Of a DNA stretch of 64,000 nt, positions 35,732-46,939 are shown in pieces. This DNA is from Erigeron canadensis (Eukaryota; Streptophyta; Magnoliopsida; Asterales; Asteraceae). Positions within the stretch are counted from its first letter, which is position 1; every line of letters starts with the position of its first letter. The position numbers and the translations under genes are program-made. The notes under the pieces were generated by a model that saw nothing but the letters and a program-made list of their open reading frames with translations, made no database searches and had not been told where the DNA came from. The stretch spans positions 33,230,055 to 33,294,054 of the forward strand of contig NC_057762.1 of NCBI RefSeq assembly GCF_010389155.1. Reading direction: 5' to 3'.

Positions 35732-36085
35732 CTAAACTTGCTCATCGGCGTTGGCGGGTGGAACAGGTTTAGCAAGGTAAGTTGGGTTCAAATCACCGGG
35801 CATGATTATGACAATCTTTGGCTCCATTTCGGGGGCCAATTCCATACGAAATTCGGGCATGGATTGCTTTTCGTGATCATCAGTGTCGTTTTCTGATGAA
35901 TTTTGAGAAGAAGAAAATGGTTTCTTGTATGAACATACTAAGATGACCAATGCACAAGCTATAAGGATTAGCATCATGGCCAAGCCTCCGAATAAGTATG
36001 GTACCGGAGAGCTCCACCGGAATCCGGTGGCGGCTGCGGTGGCGGTGGCGGAGACAGGTGGGGTGTTTGGTGTTGGTGGTGTCAT
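35732..36085 (-). CDS. GLUTAMINE DUMPER-like membrane protein, variant VIMAG motif
   Basis: Single exon, 117 residues. A Pro/Thr/Ala-rich N-terminus leads to WSSPVPYLFGG and one hydrophobic segment (about residues 26-51), ending in CSYKK. An acidic, Ser-rich linker follows, then VIIMPGDLNPTYLAKP near the C-terminus. The signature is VIMAG in the family's founding members; here its alanine is proline. The first gene (21499-21795) keeps VIMAG. The shared PxYLFGG, single membrane pass and PTYLA block place both in the family; they are clearly diverged from each other. A role in amino-acid export control is inferred from the family. Start chosen at 36085 because no earlier in-frame ATG lies between it and the TATA box. 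Confidence 0.85.
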   Translation of the reverse strand: MTPPTPNTPPVSATATAAATGFRWSSPVPYLFGGLAMMLILIACALVILVCSYKKPFSSSQNSSENDTDDHEKQSMPEFRMELAPEMEPKIVIIMPGDLNPTYLAKPVPPANADEQV

Positions 36086-36145
36086 TTTTGGGTTTGTATT
36101 ATTGGTTTGCTTTGAAGTGCAAAAATGAAGGTTGAATTATTGGTG

Positions 36146-36153
36146 TATTTATA
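36146..36153 (-). promoter_or_regulatory. TATA box of the second GDU-type gene
   Basis: On the minus strand, TATAAATA lies about 60 bases before the ATG at 36085, implying a short leader. Confidence 0.6.
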
Positions 36154-36895
36154 TTGAATGAATTAGTAATGTTGTAGAAAATTAGATTTGCAACAATAGT
36201 GCATGGATTAGGATGAAGTATGAAATGACTAAAGAATCCCTAGTAGTGCTCGAAACAAGGATAGTTTTTCTTTTTCTTTTGCTTTACGGTTTCTTTACTT
36301 GCTCGATCATAAAGCACTACTTTTGGAAGTTTATTCACAATTTGGGGCTTATATTATGACATTCACATATGTTTGCATTTTAATGTGGAACAAAGTGATC
36401 TAATTAAGTATCTTTTAAACTGAACATATTCTTTAATTAGCCTATGTGTGCATATGCGTAACATACTTTTTTTCATTTTGTACGTACAACAAAATACAAT
36501 ATCTGTTTTTCGAATTTTCGTTATGATAGTGTGCACGGTATCCTCGTTTTGGAACAAAGTCATATTAAATAACCTTGGTCCGTCACTACACATCATTGTA
36601 TATTTGTATACGATTTCAAAAAAATTACTAATAATAGTAGTATTCGAATTTAATACCATTGATGACAAGCTAAGCTAGTACGTAACAAAATTTTCTTTAC
36701 ATTATATATATATATATATATGTACACATTAGCTAGCTAGGTTATAGTTCCGTCTATATACATTGTATATATATGTAAACATTTGCAATTTAAGTGTAAC
36801 TTTTCTTATGTCAATTGTGGAAGGTTAGATCTATGAGCCTTTGGTAAGTCTAATGTTGTTGTTACCACCCACTAGTAGTTTCCATCACGATTTCA
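36154..36895. other. Upstream DNA, no gene recognised
   Basis: Two overlapping open frames on opposite strands at 36363-36678 have no family features and are judged fortuitous. A TA microsatellite lies at about 36702-36722. Confidence 0.4.
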
Positions 36896-37195
36896 CTAGC
36901 ATGGTGTCCGTGCAATGCGGCGGTGGTAACGAAAATACAGTGGTAACGACGATTGATGGTTGTGACGACGAGTAGTGTATTAATGTAAATTTAATTAATA
37001 TAATGGTTATTATAGTTATTTAAAAAGTTGAGCCATTAATGGTGTATTTATTTCATTTAGGGTAAGGATGTATTGTATTTAGGGTGTGTTGTTTTAATTT
37101 ATATGGACATTTTTTTTATTATAACTTTTAACAGGGGTATATTCTTTTTAATATGAAATATAGGTAAGTTTTGAGTAATATTAAGTTCTTTTAGA
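36896..37195 (-). mobile_element. Helitron, 3' end clear, 5' end approximate
   Basis: On the minus strand this ends ccatgCTAG before a T (ctag at 36896-36899), with the GC-rich motif ccgccgcattgcacgg just inside. That end is the same type as those at 20705, 42860 and 62042. The 5' end is only estimated. Confidence 0.55.
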
Positions 37196-38105
37196 TATTC
37201 TCTTACCTATTATGATAACAATACAATAATGATACTGTGAGAAATAAAAGTTAGAAATGATAACCAAAAATGAACGAAATGCACATGTTATGAATTGAAA
37301 TTAATTTAAATATTAAAAGGAAAATATCTTGAAGAAAAATTATCATTGTATCATTTGTATTTTCGATAATATCGTTTGAGACATTAACAAATAACAATAA
37401 CTTTCATTCCCATTAACATCATACTTTTATCATAATGATGCATGGTTGAATATCAAACGTCACATAAAACCACATTAAGCAGATAATGAAAAGGATGGGG
37501 ATTTCGGTAATTTCCAAAATGGAAGACTTTTGCTAATGGAAGCAAAGTAAATGGAAATAAGAAAGAGACCGAGTGTGAATTTGTAAGTTAAGAGGGCCCG
37601 TTTTGACGTATAAATAGCAACTCAAGTATTCCTTCTGTTCTGTTTCCATATACATCCGTACGTAAACACCAAAACAAAACCAACACACTTGCACCTTCCA
37701 ATTAACCTTGCTTCTTATTAGAGGCAGCCTTGAGCCCTTGAGTTGGGCAAACTCGACCCCATCTCGGTCCCATTATTCTTAGTGACATCATTTACTTTTA
37801 CTGTTAGTTATCATTTATTTTTAACAAAATGTTTATATATTGGACCATATATAGGTCATGTTTTCTCCCTTTTTTAAATGATAAATTCTTGACTCAATTA
37901 AGTGAGTAACACCCTGTCTTACCACAACATAATATTGTCCATTTTGTCCCCAGACTCACGGTTTTGTTTCTGGTTGCTCAGACAAACTTCCTAGAAGGGT
38001 TATCCTTATCCATTTGGCATTGCTGTCACCCGAGCACGCCTGTGGAGTTTTTCTCTTATCCACAACCAATGCGCCCAAAATATTTTGTGTTATGTAAGGC
38101 CAATG
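37196..38105. other. AT-rich intergenic DNA
   Basis: No gene recognised. The open frame at 37964-38191 runs into the duplicated repeat at 38110 and has no family features. Confidence 0.4.
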
Positions 38106-38109
38106 ATAT

Positions 38110-38525
38110 TACTTATAGACAGGATCCCCTTTGTATGTCAGCGATGTATGTTTTAATGTCCCTTTATATTTACATCTCGAGTTTCAAATAAACTCGGTTG
38201 TATTCAAGAAAACTCATGTCTCAAACTCAAGACTTATAGACAGGATCCCCCTTATATGTCAGCGGTGTATGTTTTAAGGGAGATGATCCCTACACAACAC
38301 AATTTTACCATACACAACAATACATGCATCCAACAGTTGAACTGTACAACTATTTAATACATATATTGTTATATATGGTAAAACTATGTTGTGTAGAGAT
38401 CATTTCCCATGTTTTAATGTCCCTTTATATTTACATCTAGAGTTTTAAATAAACTTGGTTACATTCAAGAAAACTCATGTCTCAAACTCGGTTATATTCG
38501 AGAAGCATTTTGCTTCCATCTGGTT
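38110..38525. repeat. Tandem duplication of a ~120-bp unit, one copy split by a MITE
   Basis: The unit starts near acttatagacaggatcccc (38112 and 38232), runs through gtatgttttaatgtcccttt, acatcTcgagttt and ttcaagaaaactcatgtctc, then repeats. The second copy is interrupted at gtatgttttaa by the MITE at 38278-38408 and resumes at 38409. A partial third copy follows at about 38478. Confidence 0.85.
38278..38408. mobile_element. 131-bp MITE with 9-bp target duplication
   Basis: Inverted ends of about 40 bp: gggagatgatccctacacaa at the left against the reverse complement of ttgtgtagagatcatttccc at the right. Both flanks carry atgttttaa (38269-38277 and 38409-38417). The neighbouring duplicate at about 38147 shows the same target unoccupied. 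A 9-bp duplication points to a Mutator-like MITE. Confidence 0.88.
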
Positions 38526-38829
38526 TCAAACTCAAGACTAAGTCCTCTCAAATTTTTAAAAGAAGTTATTATTGCGTTTATTTTTGAATGTTATGATGAA
38601 AATTTGAAAATAAACCGAACATTCTTTTTTCAAATGGTTGCACTTTTCGTAACTAGCTATAGGCCTTTCTAATTTAAATAATAATGGAACTCTAATTTTA
38701 ATCGTAGAATTAAAGATGGAAAATATCTGTTACTTAATTGTTAGTAGAATAAAACATTTTACTTATATTACAATATTACACATATGCAACGCTACTAAAC
38801 GTTTATTACGAAGTTTATATATGTTATAA

Positions 38830-39820
38830 CTAGTCTTCAGATTCGTTCATTGAACGGTTAATCTCAATATATATATATATATATATATAAATATATATCA
38901 AAGATTTCATTTGAAAAGTTTCATTCACCTTCATCATTAGATTCATCCCTATGAAGCATTTCATCATCAGCATTAGTATCGTCAAAATCTTCATCCTCTA
39001 GATTAAAATCTGAATCTGTTACATTCCCATGGGCAGTTTGCACTACCAATGTTCAATGTTTATAAAAAACAGGACAATCATTGCAAAGACGACAAAATCC
39101 CTATGACCAATATCACAACTTAATCAATACGAAAACTAAAGAAGGAAACATATGCAAATTAACTCCATATAAAAAATTGAATCTAGTTGACCTTTTTTTT
39201 TAACTTTAGTTAAATAAAAAATTTGTAGTTTGTTATATCTAAACTTAAGACAAACACAAACAACAATTTTAGACTATAATTACGAAAACTAAAGAAGGAA
39301 ACATATGAAAATTAACTCCATATAAATATTGAATTCAATTAACCTTTTTTTTTTTATAACTTTAGTTAAATAAAAAATTTGCATGGTTAACATATATTGG
39401 CTTAAGATCTTAAGATGAACTAATGTGGTCTTATTTTTGGTTGTTGAAGAAGAAGTCATGATTAACCTATAATGGACAACAAACTAAATTAATATAGATA
39501 ATAATAACAATAACATAAGAATTCAATGTTAAATAATAATAATGATTAAATATTAACAAAGTATATTATAAAGAAAACCATCTTGGTAGTCGACTTCTTG
39601 GTAGGCAACTAATTTTTTGGTTTGGTCATAGGTTTTTGTTTTGTTTGAAAATATGTAAGAGTTTTTCTAGGTTGTATATATATAGATAATTTTTTTAAAA
39701 TAATAATAAGGCCAACCCAGATTTAATAATAAAAAAATATTAAGAAAATACAAGGTTAATGAGGAGAGAGTTTTAGGCTTAAAGAAGCAAATTAAGAGTG
39801 TCAAGAGTACCCTCAATCAA
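38830..39820 (-). mobile_element. Helitron related to the 5799-6339 copy
   Basis: On the minus strand this ends CTAG before T (38830-38833), with a hairpin at 38844-38856 (cgttc att gaacg). It contains the same body as 5799-6339, including two copies of the unit around aaggaaacatatg (near 39143 and 39298) and an end block matching ggtactcttgacactcttaa. The outer 5' 20 bases differ, so that border is approximate. A TA microsatellite lies at about 38867-38890. Confidence 0.7.
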
Positions 39821-41876
39821 GATTCTACGGGAGCACCCACATTAGACATTTTAATCATGTGAAATTTGTTGGATTATTGGTTATGCTATTATTTAAATAT
39901 GGATTAATAAATATAGTGGAAGTGGTTTACGGGTCCCTTTCAGATTATTGTCACATAAGATCTGGATATTGTTGATCACTTATTAATTAGTTTTATATTA
40001 TTCATCATATTCGATTTTTTATTTGTAAATAGTAATATATAACTTTTTTGATTAAACAAAATCAAGGTTCTAATTTGTACTTACTGAATTAGAAAAAGGG
40101 TTCTTCCACTCGAGAGAACGATATAAAAGGTTCAGTTCCCTTTAACATTGAGATTTAAAAATAAAATAATATATATCCAATACTAGCTCGCATTGTTAAC
40201 TGTCCTATAGAATACTTCTAACTTCTAATTCTAACGAGTAGTGAGGTATTAACTTCATCTAGTATTCTAGTGTCGCCTAGTAATTACAGTGAGATTTCCC
40301 CGATGTCGTGTTCCGACTGAATGTTCAAAAAAAAAAAAACATCATATAATTTTGAAAAGAAAAAAAAAACTTCAAATTAAATTCTGTTAGATTTGATCTT
40401 AAAAATATTCATGAGAAGTTTCAAAAGTTATCAAGAGATATTCTTTTTATGTTGTGTATATCTAACTTAAAAAGACTTATCTTTCTTGAATAATATAAAC
40501 GCAAAGTTCATACTTTCTGAAGACTTAAAACTTTACAATAGATAACCACGTACTGGTGGGTGTATATAAACACAAAAAAAATTAAACATATACACACCAA
40601 GTAGTATGTATTTTTTTTCTATATATAGTACAAACAAACGAAAATAGGACATGATGGTCGGAAAAGATTTGTAGAGCAAGTAAAATGCCCCAAATATAGA
40701 AAAATAGAAAATAAAAAACAAAACAAAAACAACTCATAAAATGTTTGGATAAAGAGATGTAGTTCATTATGCATTCACACATCATTAGCAATTGTGTTTC
40801 ATTTCACTCTCTAATCTCTATAATAAACTAATTATATAGTATATCGTACAAGTGTATATCATGCCACTAAGATAGCACCACACACAGTTCTTTTTATTTA
40901 ATATTTGGCCACTTGGAATACATAATGCTTACCATTTAAGCTAAAACACTATTTCGTCCGCCCATGAAATAGTTATATGAATTTAATACCAAATATTAAT
41001 CAAAGACAGAAAGAGAATTGTCTAAAATTATCCAATTAACCAATACAATATTTAATTTTTGGAAATTGCTAAACACGACCCTTAATTATGAAATTTCACG
41101 TGCATAAAAAATTTGTATATTCCAAACTAAACGTCCACCCTTAAATTTTATATAAGTGTACAACTATATAATGCAGCTTAATTGAAGCCTTACGGATGCG
41201 TTTAGCAAAAGCTGTCCAAAATTTAGTTTGCTTGAAAATGTACTTTCTTATCCAAAAAATATTTAGTATTATTGAAAGGGTTTTGTTAAATGCGGCCCTT
41301 AGAATTGCAATTAAGGTGCATTAAATAGTTGTACACTTATCATAAAATTGTAGGGGTGAACTTTTAACATAGAGGGTACAAGTTTTTATACACGTTAAAT
41401 GCATCCCTAAAGGCTGCGTTTACCATTTTTCCAGATTTAAACTAAATTTACTTTCCTAATTAGTACTATACTTTATCAAATTTAATTTAAGGTATTAATT
41501 TAAATGAGACTATCCTCTATAAAATTGCACATTCTCATATGACCACACTAACAGGTATCCATGTATTACGGACGATAATTCATAACACTTCAGATGATTT
41601 GACGACGATAATTTATGTTGGAGAGTGATGGTGTTAATGCTGGTGACAACATATTCGCATAAATGTGAGGAGGAGATATGAGTTTCTCATAATAAATATA
41701 TGATTATAGTTTGGCAGAAAGATTTGTGTTTAGAAGTTTATAATTGAGTTTTAAGAAAATATATATTAACATGTTTTTCTAACCTAATGGTTATATTAGA
41801 TTAAATTTTGCAGTTTTTTCTTCTGTGCCACCTATACGTTATATAAGCGTAAAAATCTAGGTAAATCTTAAGTTAC
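39821..41876. other. AT-rich intergenic DNA
   Basis: No gene recognised. At 40180-40340 a short retroposon-like 3' end is possible (ctgaatgttc followed by 13 A at 40329-40341), but the head is not identifiable. Two overlapping frames at 40533-40791 look fortuitous. Confidence 0.4.
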
Positions 41877-41887
41877 TAATAATTTAT

Positions 41888-42077
41888 GTCAATGAGGTTG
41901 GTGGCTTATTGGTAAGGTTTTTGATCTTGGAAGTATCCACCTAGGTTCAAGTCTCACTTTTCACATTTGTGAAGGTGGATTAATAGGAGTTTTTCAAGAG
42001 TATTGGTTTCCAGACATACGTGTAATTTAAGAGTATGAATAGAATAAAATGCCCCGTTAAAAAAGAAATACTACTCG
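41888..42077 (+). mobile_element. tRNA-derived SINE with 11-bp target duplication
   Basis: A-box-like TGGCTTATTGG and B-box-like GGTTCAAGTCT are followed by a body ending in gccccgttaaaaaag. Both sides carry taataatttat (41877-41887 and 42078-42088). Length 190 bp. Confidence 0.8.
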
Positions 42078-42088
42078 TAATAATTTAT

Positions 42089-42859
42089 CACTATCGTAGA
42101 CTCGTAGAGTCGTAATATCGTGTGTTAGCAAGGTCGACATTTGGGCCCAACATTCTTTAGCCAATATGAGCCCAACACATAGTAAAAGTTAGCATCCTTA
42201 ATTTTCACGAAAGCAATATTCTCAAATAAATTTGTATGGTAATTAACAACTCATTAGATCATTCGGCAAAACCATATTCAACCAGCTAAGATATTTTTGG
42301 TCTGACTGTCAGACAGCGTTGCAAGGTTACTCGCTTGAGAGGAAAAAATTTCTCTAAGGACTAAGAGGTTCTCGAGCATTTACTTTTTTTTTCATTAGAT
42401 CATTTATATTTATGAGAATCCCCAATCTTATATATAAGTAGTGTTTTTAGTTACTCTATTTTTGTTCAATTAGTTAATTTAAAAATTGCGAGCACTAGAA
42501 TATACAATTTAATGTATACACACAGAAATTTTGACTATGTTTTTGTACATAACAACTGACATAAATTCAGTTTTTTAATATCGACTTTTATTTATCGTAC
42601 TAGAAGGAAATTTGTAACAATCATGACTAATATTTCATTTGATTCATATAAAAGTAGAAAAGACAAGCAATAATGATCAACAAATTTGAAAATAGAAAAG
42701 CACTTAAAACTTAGAAGCAACGTTGTTTTGGTACAATTTTGGCCCACTAAGGAACTTAGGAGTTGGGAAACGAAACATTGGGCTATGCTATTTACAGAAG
42801 TCAGCAGGGAATAAGTATTAAAAAAATATTAGAAAGAATATAATATCATGAATCTATCA
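42089..42859. other. AT-rich intergenic DNA
   Basis: No gene or classifiable repeat was seen. Confidence 0.45.
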
Positions 42860-43085
42860 CTAGCTCGTCATCCGCGCAATGCAACAGTTGTGGTATTGAC
42901 GACGCTCTGGTGGTGAGGGCGACGACTATTGGTGGCGGTGTCCAATGTTGAGTGGTGTAGATTAAAATATTTTAAATGATAAGGGTTTATAGTGTAAATT
43001 AGTAAAATAAAGGTTTATGGTGTAAATTAATTTATTAAAGATATATGTGTATCCTCAAATAACTTTTTTCATTAAAAAGAGTTCA
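42860..43085 (-). mobile_element. Helitron, 3' end clear, 5' end approximate
   Basis: On the minus strand this ends gacgagCTAG before T (ctag at 42860-42863), with the GC-rich motif gttgcattgcgcggatg just inside. The 5' end is an estimate. Confidence 0.5.
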
Positions 43086-43403
43086 TTAAGAGCAATTTGA
43101 TTATTTTCAATTTAACTTTCTTGTAACTATTTCTAAAATGAGGGTGACCTTCAAATTTAATATAAAAGAGTGGAGATATAATATAATAATATATTATACC
43201 TTGAAGACATTACAGAATTTATTTCTCAAGCATGATGTAAATGCATAATTAAAGTTGAAAAAAAACATATTAAAGGGTCCAGCCAAGCCAGCCCATAACA
43301 AAATGTTAGACCGGCTGACACAACCGAATTGGTAAGGAAGCATTACTGTTTGGGATGTATCTTGGACTATAGTTCTCTACTTCATTGCATTATATATACC
43401 AAC

Positions 43404-43844
43404 TGTTAGAAATTTAGTTTTATGACTACAGAAAATTAGAAGAAACAGAATATTGTGTAAACAAACTGAGGACGTGATAATCACTATCCTTAAGGAATAT
43501 TAGCCCCCAATATAAACACTGGTGGATTCAGACTAGTTTCCTCCCAGGATTCACCCAAAAACAAAAAGATTAAACAGCGTTTTTTTATTCTATCTCTATG
43601 AACATTGTGTTTGTGTTTTTTCAGAGAAAAGAAGAAGAAATCAGAATAGAAGATATATTATTTTATATAAACAAAAGACATATATATAAATATATATTTA
43701 TTTTGGTTTCCCTCCAAATAAGCTTTCAAGCTATTTGAATATAACAACCAAACAAAGACTAATAAGCCCACTTAGACTTTTATCTTTTATCAATGTGGGA
43801 CAATACAACAAACACAAACTAGCTAATAAAGACCATATCTAACA
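43404..43844. mobile_element. Solo LTR, 441 bp, perfect target duplication
   Basis: Starts TGTTAGAAATTTAG and ends ATATCTAACA, with the inverted TGTTAG/CTAACA ends common in plant Copia LTRs. Both flanks carry ccaac (43399-43403 and 43845-43849). No internal region or second LTR. Confidence 0.85.
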
Positions 43845-43849
43845 CCAAC

Positions 43850-45439
43850 TATTGACTGCATGCATGGACCGGGATTGGCCAGTTTCTGGTTCCTAACTCC
43901 CTGGCGTGTATGCCATACAACCTTGCCTAATGAAAAGTTAAGTATTTAAATTTTAGGAGAAATTTTTATGTTTTGCAAGAAACCATATTGATATGGTCAA
44001 AGTTGGTGTTTTAGTGCATACATGGAGATGGTCAAAGTTCATTCTTATTTTCTACAATAAAGTCCAAAAGAGTCTTTTTTTTTTATTGACGGTATTTATA
44101 TGCATAAAATAATTATACTTTTATTATAAAATTTAAAAAGTGAGCTTTTGATATGAAAATTACAATTTTTTTACGCATGCTAACGACTAGGGCTGTAGTA
44201 AGCATTTTCATGTCCAAAATATATGGTGAATACCCTCGATAGCCCGAGCATGCACTATCCATTCCCCATTTTGTCCACGGGTTGCATTTTACCCTTTTTC
44301 TGGTTTTCCTAAAGTGGGCTAGTCTTGTTCGATTTTAGGCCCATTCTCATCCCTAAATGAATCCTTGTATATATATATATATATGAAAAAGTTTATATGA
44401 GAACCAGTTAAATTTGAAGAACCATGAGAACTTCTATATTATAACTTGATGCTTATATATGAATGATATATGTAAAACATATTCGTTCAAATATGAACTA
44501 TCAAGTTATACTTATAATTATTTGTGTTCATATGTGAATAGTATATATATATATATATATAAATAGGGGTTGGATATTGTAAAACAAGTATTAAAGTAAA
44601 ACAAATAAGATAAGATCTTGACCCTTAGATCATGGTTAAACTGATGCACGAAGATTCACAAAGCAATTGATGTATGATGATTTTTATGATGCACGGTGAT
44701 TATCACTATAGAAAAACCTATTGTTTTATTTGTTTTACATTTATATATATATATATATATATATAAACAGTGGTTAATTAATCAAGAAGACTTGGGGAAA
44801 GCACTTCGGATTGTATATAACTATATATGCAATAACCAAGAAATTGCTTATAATTAACAAGCTGATGATGCTTGATCAATGATAATGTTTAAGTTTATTG
44901 TATGACAATGAAAAGTGTTGACACATTGTGGTCTAGTGGCATGGCATCTAGAGTGAGGAATGATTGAGCTCTACACCATTATAGAGTGAACCTTCAACAC
45001 ACTTTTGTTAGCCCTTTATTCTCTTGTTGGCTTCAAGAGGCCAAAAAGTGCAAACTTTTGTACCACTAGGCCTTATAAATGGCAAAAGTTCAAGCCCTTT
45101 TCCCTTTTTATATGCCAGGTAGTAACATATAGATCAATATGAATCTTTCTTTTTTCGTATATAGTACTGAAAGTTTAAAACATCTGTATGTATATGCATA
45201 TTGATGCAATTTATTAAAACCTTTTTTCTTCTTAATGTGGGCTAGAGTTCTTGAGGTAATTAGAGCGTATTTCAACTTGTTCATACGTATAGAAACGTGT
45301 GAAAATTTCTTTATAAGCTTGATGAATTGAAATAAACTATATAGTTTCGGTGCTGATAATATATGAGGTCATTGTAAGTCCTTTGTAGTTTGGAGTAAGG
45401 GGAATATATGTCATTTGTTGATAGTGCAATATATTTTTA
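43850..45439. other. Intergenic DNA with TA microsatellites and a MITE-like inverted repeat
   Basis: TA runs lie at about 44368-44384, 44541-44560 and 44742-44764. Between the last two, about 44576-44745, gtaaaacaaataag at the left is mirrored by ttatttgttttac at the right, so this is probably a MITE inserted in AT-rich DNA. A tRNA-like motif (tggtctagtggcatgg) at 44931 is too weak to call. Confidence 0.5.
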
Positions 45440-45661
45440 GTGGTGGAATACTTGAACAACATCAAAGACTATGACATAAGAATTTTGAACTCAGTGGAGT
45501 CAAGACTTTTCGTGTTTTGGCAAATGACAGTAAAGATATCGATCCTTCAAAGATATGGAAGGATCAAGGACGTTAAAGCAGAAAGACATATAAACCCTTA
45601 TGGTGCTGCAGGTGCCATGTATCAAAGCCAATATACACAAACGAGTGGCGCATCAGAATGA
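45440..45661 (+). pseudogene. Unrecognised open frame, possible exon fragment
   Basis: Seventy-three codons; the first codon is GTG, so it is not a gene start. The second half (QRYGRIKDVKAERH, then NPYGAAGAMYQSQY, ending TSGASE) has a composition like real protein, and the base composition here is less AT-rich than around it. I do not recognise the family. It may be a captured or decayed 3' exon with its 3' UTR (to about 45900). Confidence 0.3.
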
Positions 45662-45947
45662 TCGGATGGTATATTCTTGCTTCTTTTCCTTTACTAAAGG
45701 TTGCTACTTGTTTATGATGATACATGGGCAGAATGGGCATTGGATGTTCGTAAATGCAGCGCAGTTGTGACCTATAGAATGCTATAATACTTCAGAAGAA
45801 TATATGCTACAATAGGTGACCACTTCTGGAAGACTAGAAATCAAGGCAAATAGTACTGCCTTTCTAGTGTCAATTACCTTATATTAAGACTGTTGGATGT
45901 TAGTTCTTAAATAATAACCTTTATATATATATATTTAAGTAAGGATT

Positions 45948-46102
45948 ATTTTATCTTGCCAATAAGCTCTCAGTCTAGCGGTCTATGGGCAATGTGGGAG
46001 ACTTTGCCTCCCTGGAGGTCCGGGGTTCAAATCTGGTCATTGATGTTTAATTACGGACTTGGGGAAACTAATTACTAACCACTAACGTATGCCGTTCAAG
46101 AA
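45948..46102 (+). mobile_element. tRNA-derived SINE
   Basis: A-box-like CAGTCTAGCGG and B-box-like GGTTCAAATCT stand about 45 bases apart. The 3' end is tatgccgttcaag followed by a short A run. A 7-bp match, aaggatt, flanks it (45941-45947 and 46103-46109). Length about 155 bp. The end motif gccgttcaa also closes the LINE-like 3' end at 54999-55014. Confidence 0.7.
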
Positions 46103-46939
46103 AAGGATTGTTTAATCCTAATTGGATTCTAATTAATGAGGTAAACCATGTCATCAATCATCCTACGTGCCTCAAAAATTTTCTTAGTTGTCAGTTGTCA
46201 CTCATTAGTATACAAAGAAACTGCATACTAAAGATAGCAACTTGATCTTATATCAGGATAACATAATACTCCGTAAAAGATATGCAAAAGATGTAAGTTT
46301 GGATGAAAGTTGAACGATAAGCTTCAAATAGTAGAGCTCTTGGCTCAATAGTTGGGTTAAAATGGCTGAGCCCTTCTGTGTGGAGTGCACACCGATCACG
46401 ATCAAGACCTTTCCGTGGGTTGCTCATGTGTCTTATAACTCCTCCACGATTAAAAGGAAGAAAAAAAAGGGAAGAAGTAGTTACACAAGTTTGATGTTTG
46501 CATATATTTTTTTCATGTGTGTGTCATGTTCTCACCGGTCATAATTGTAATGTTTACTCTGTATCATACCTTATAAAATACATTATCTCAGAATAGATAT
46601 TGCAAGGTATCTGATACATATTTCACTTGACCTAAATTGATCCTCAGTAGTTAAGTGATGGCATCAAAAGAGTAGCATCAAAATGCAGAGTATATTTGTT
46701 TCATTGTTTGGTTTATATGTAGAAATGCTACTGCAATTAACTTCAACCTAGTACAATCTATCAATCCATAGACTAAATCAAAAGTTGGACAATAAAATGC
46801 ATTCATTCATTTATAGAAAAGGATAATCCTTGAACAAACAGCTACAAGATTTACTATGATAAATAACATGAATGGGAAAAAAAACAGTTACATATGCATT
46901 TAAATTCTACAGACATCTATATTTCCAAAGTAACATCTT

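Noticed and set aside
36363..36678. Overlapping 101- and 76-codon frames on opposite strands
   Set aside because: No family features and no supporting context; low-complexity AT-rich DNA gives such frames by chance.
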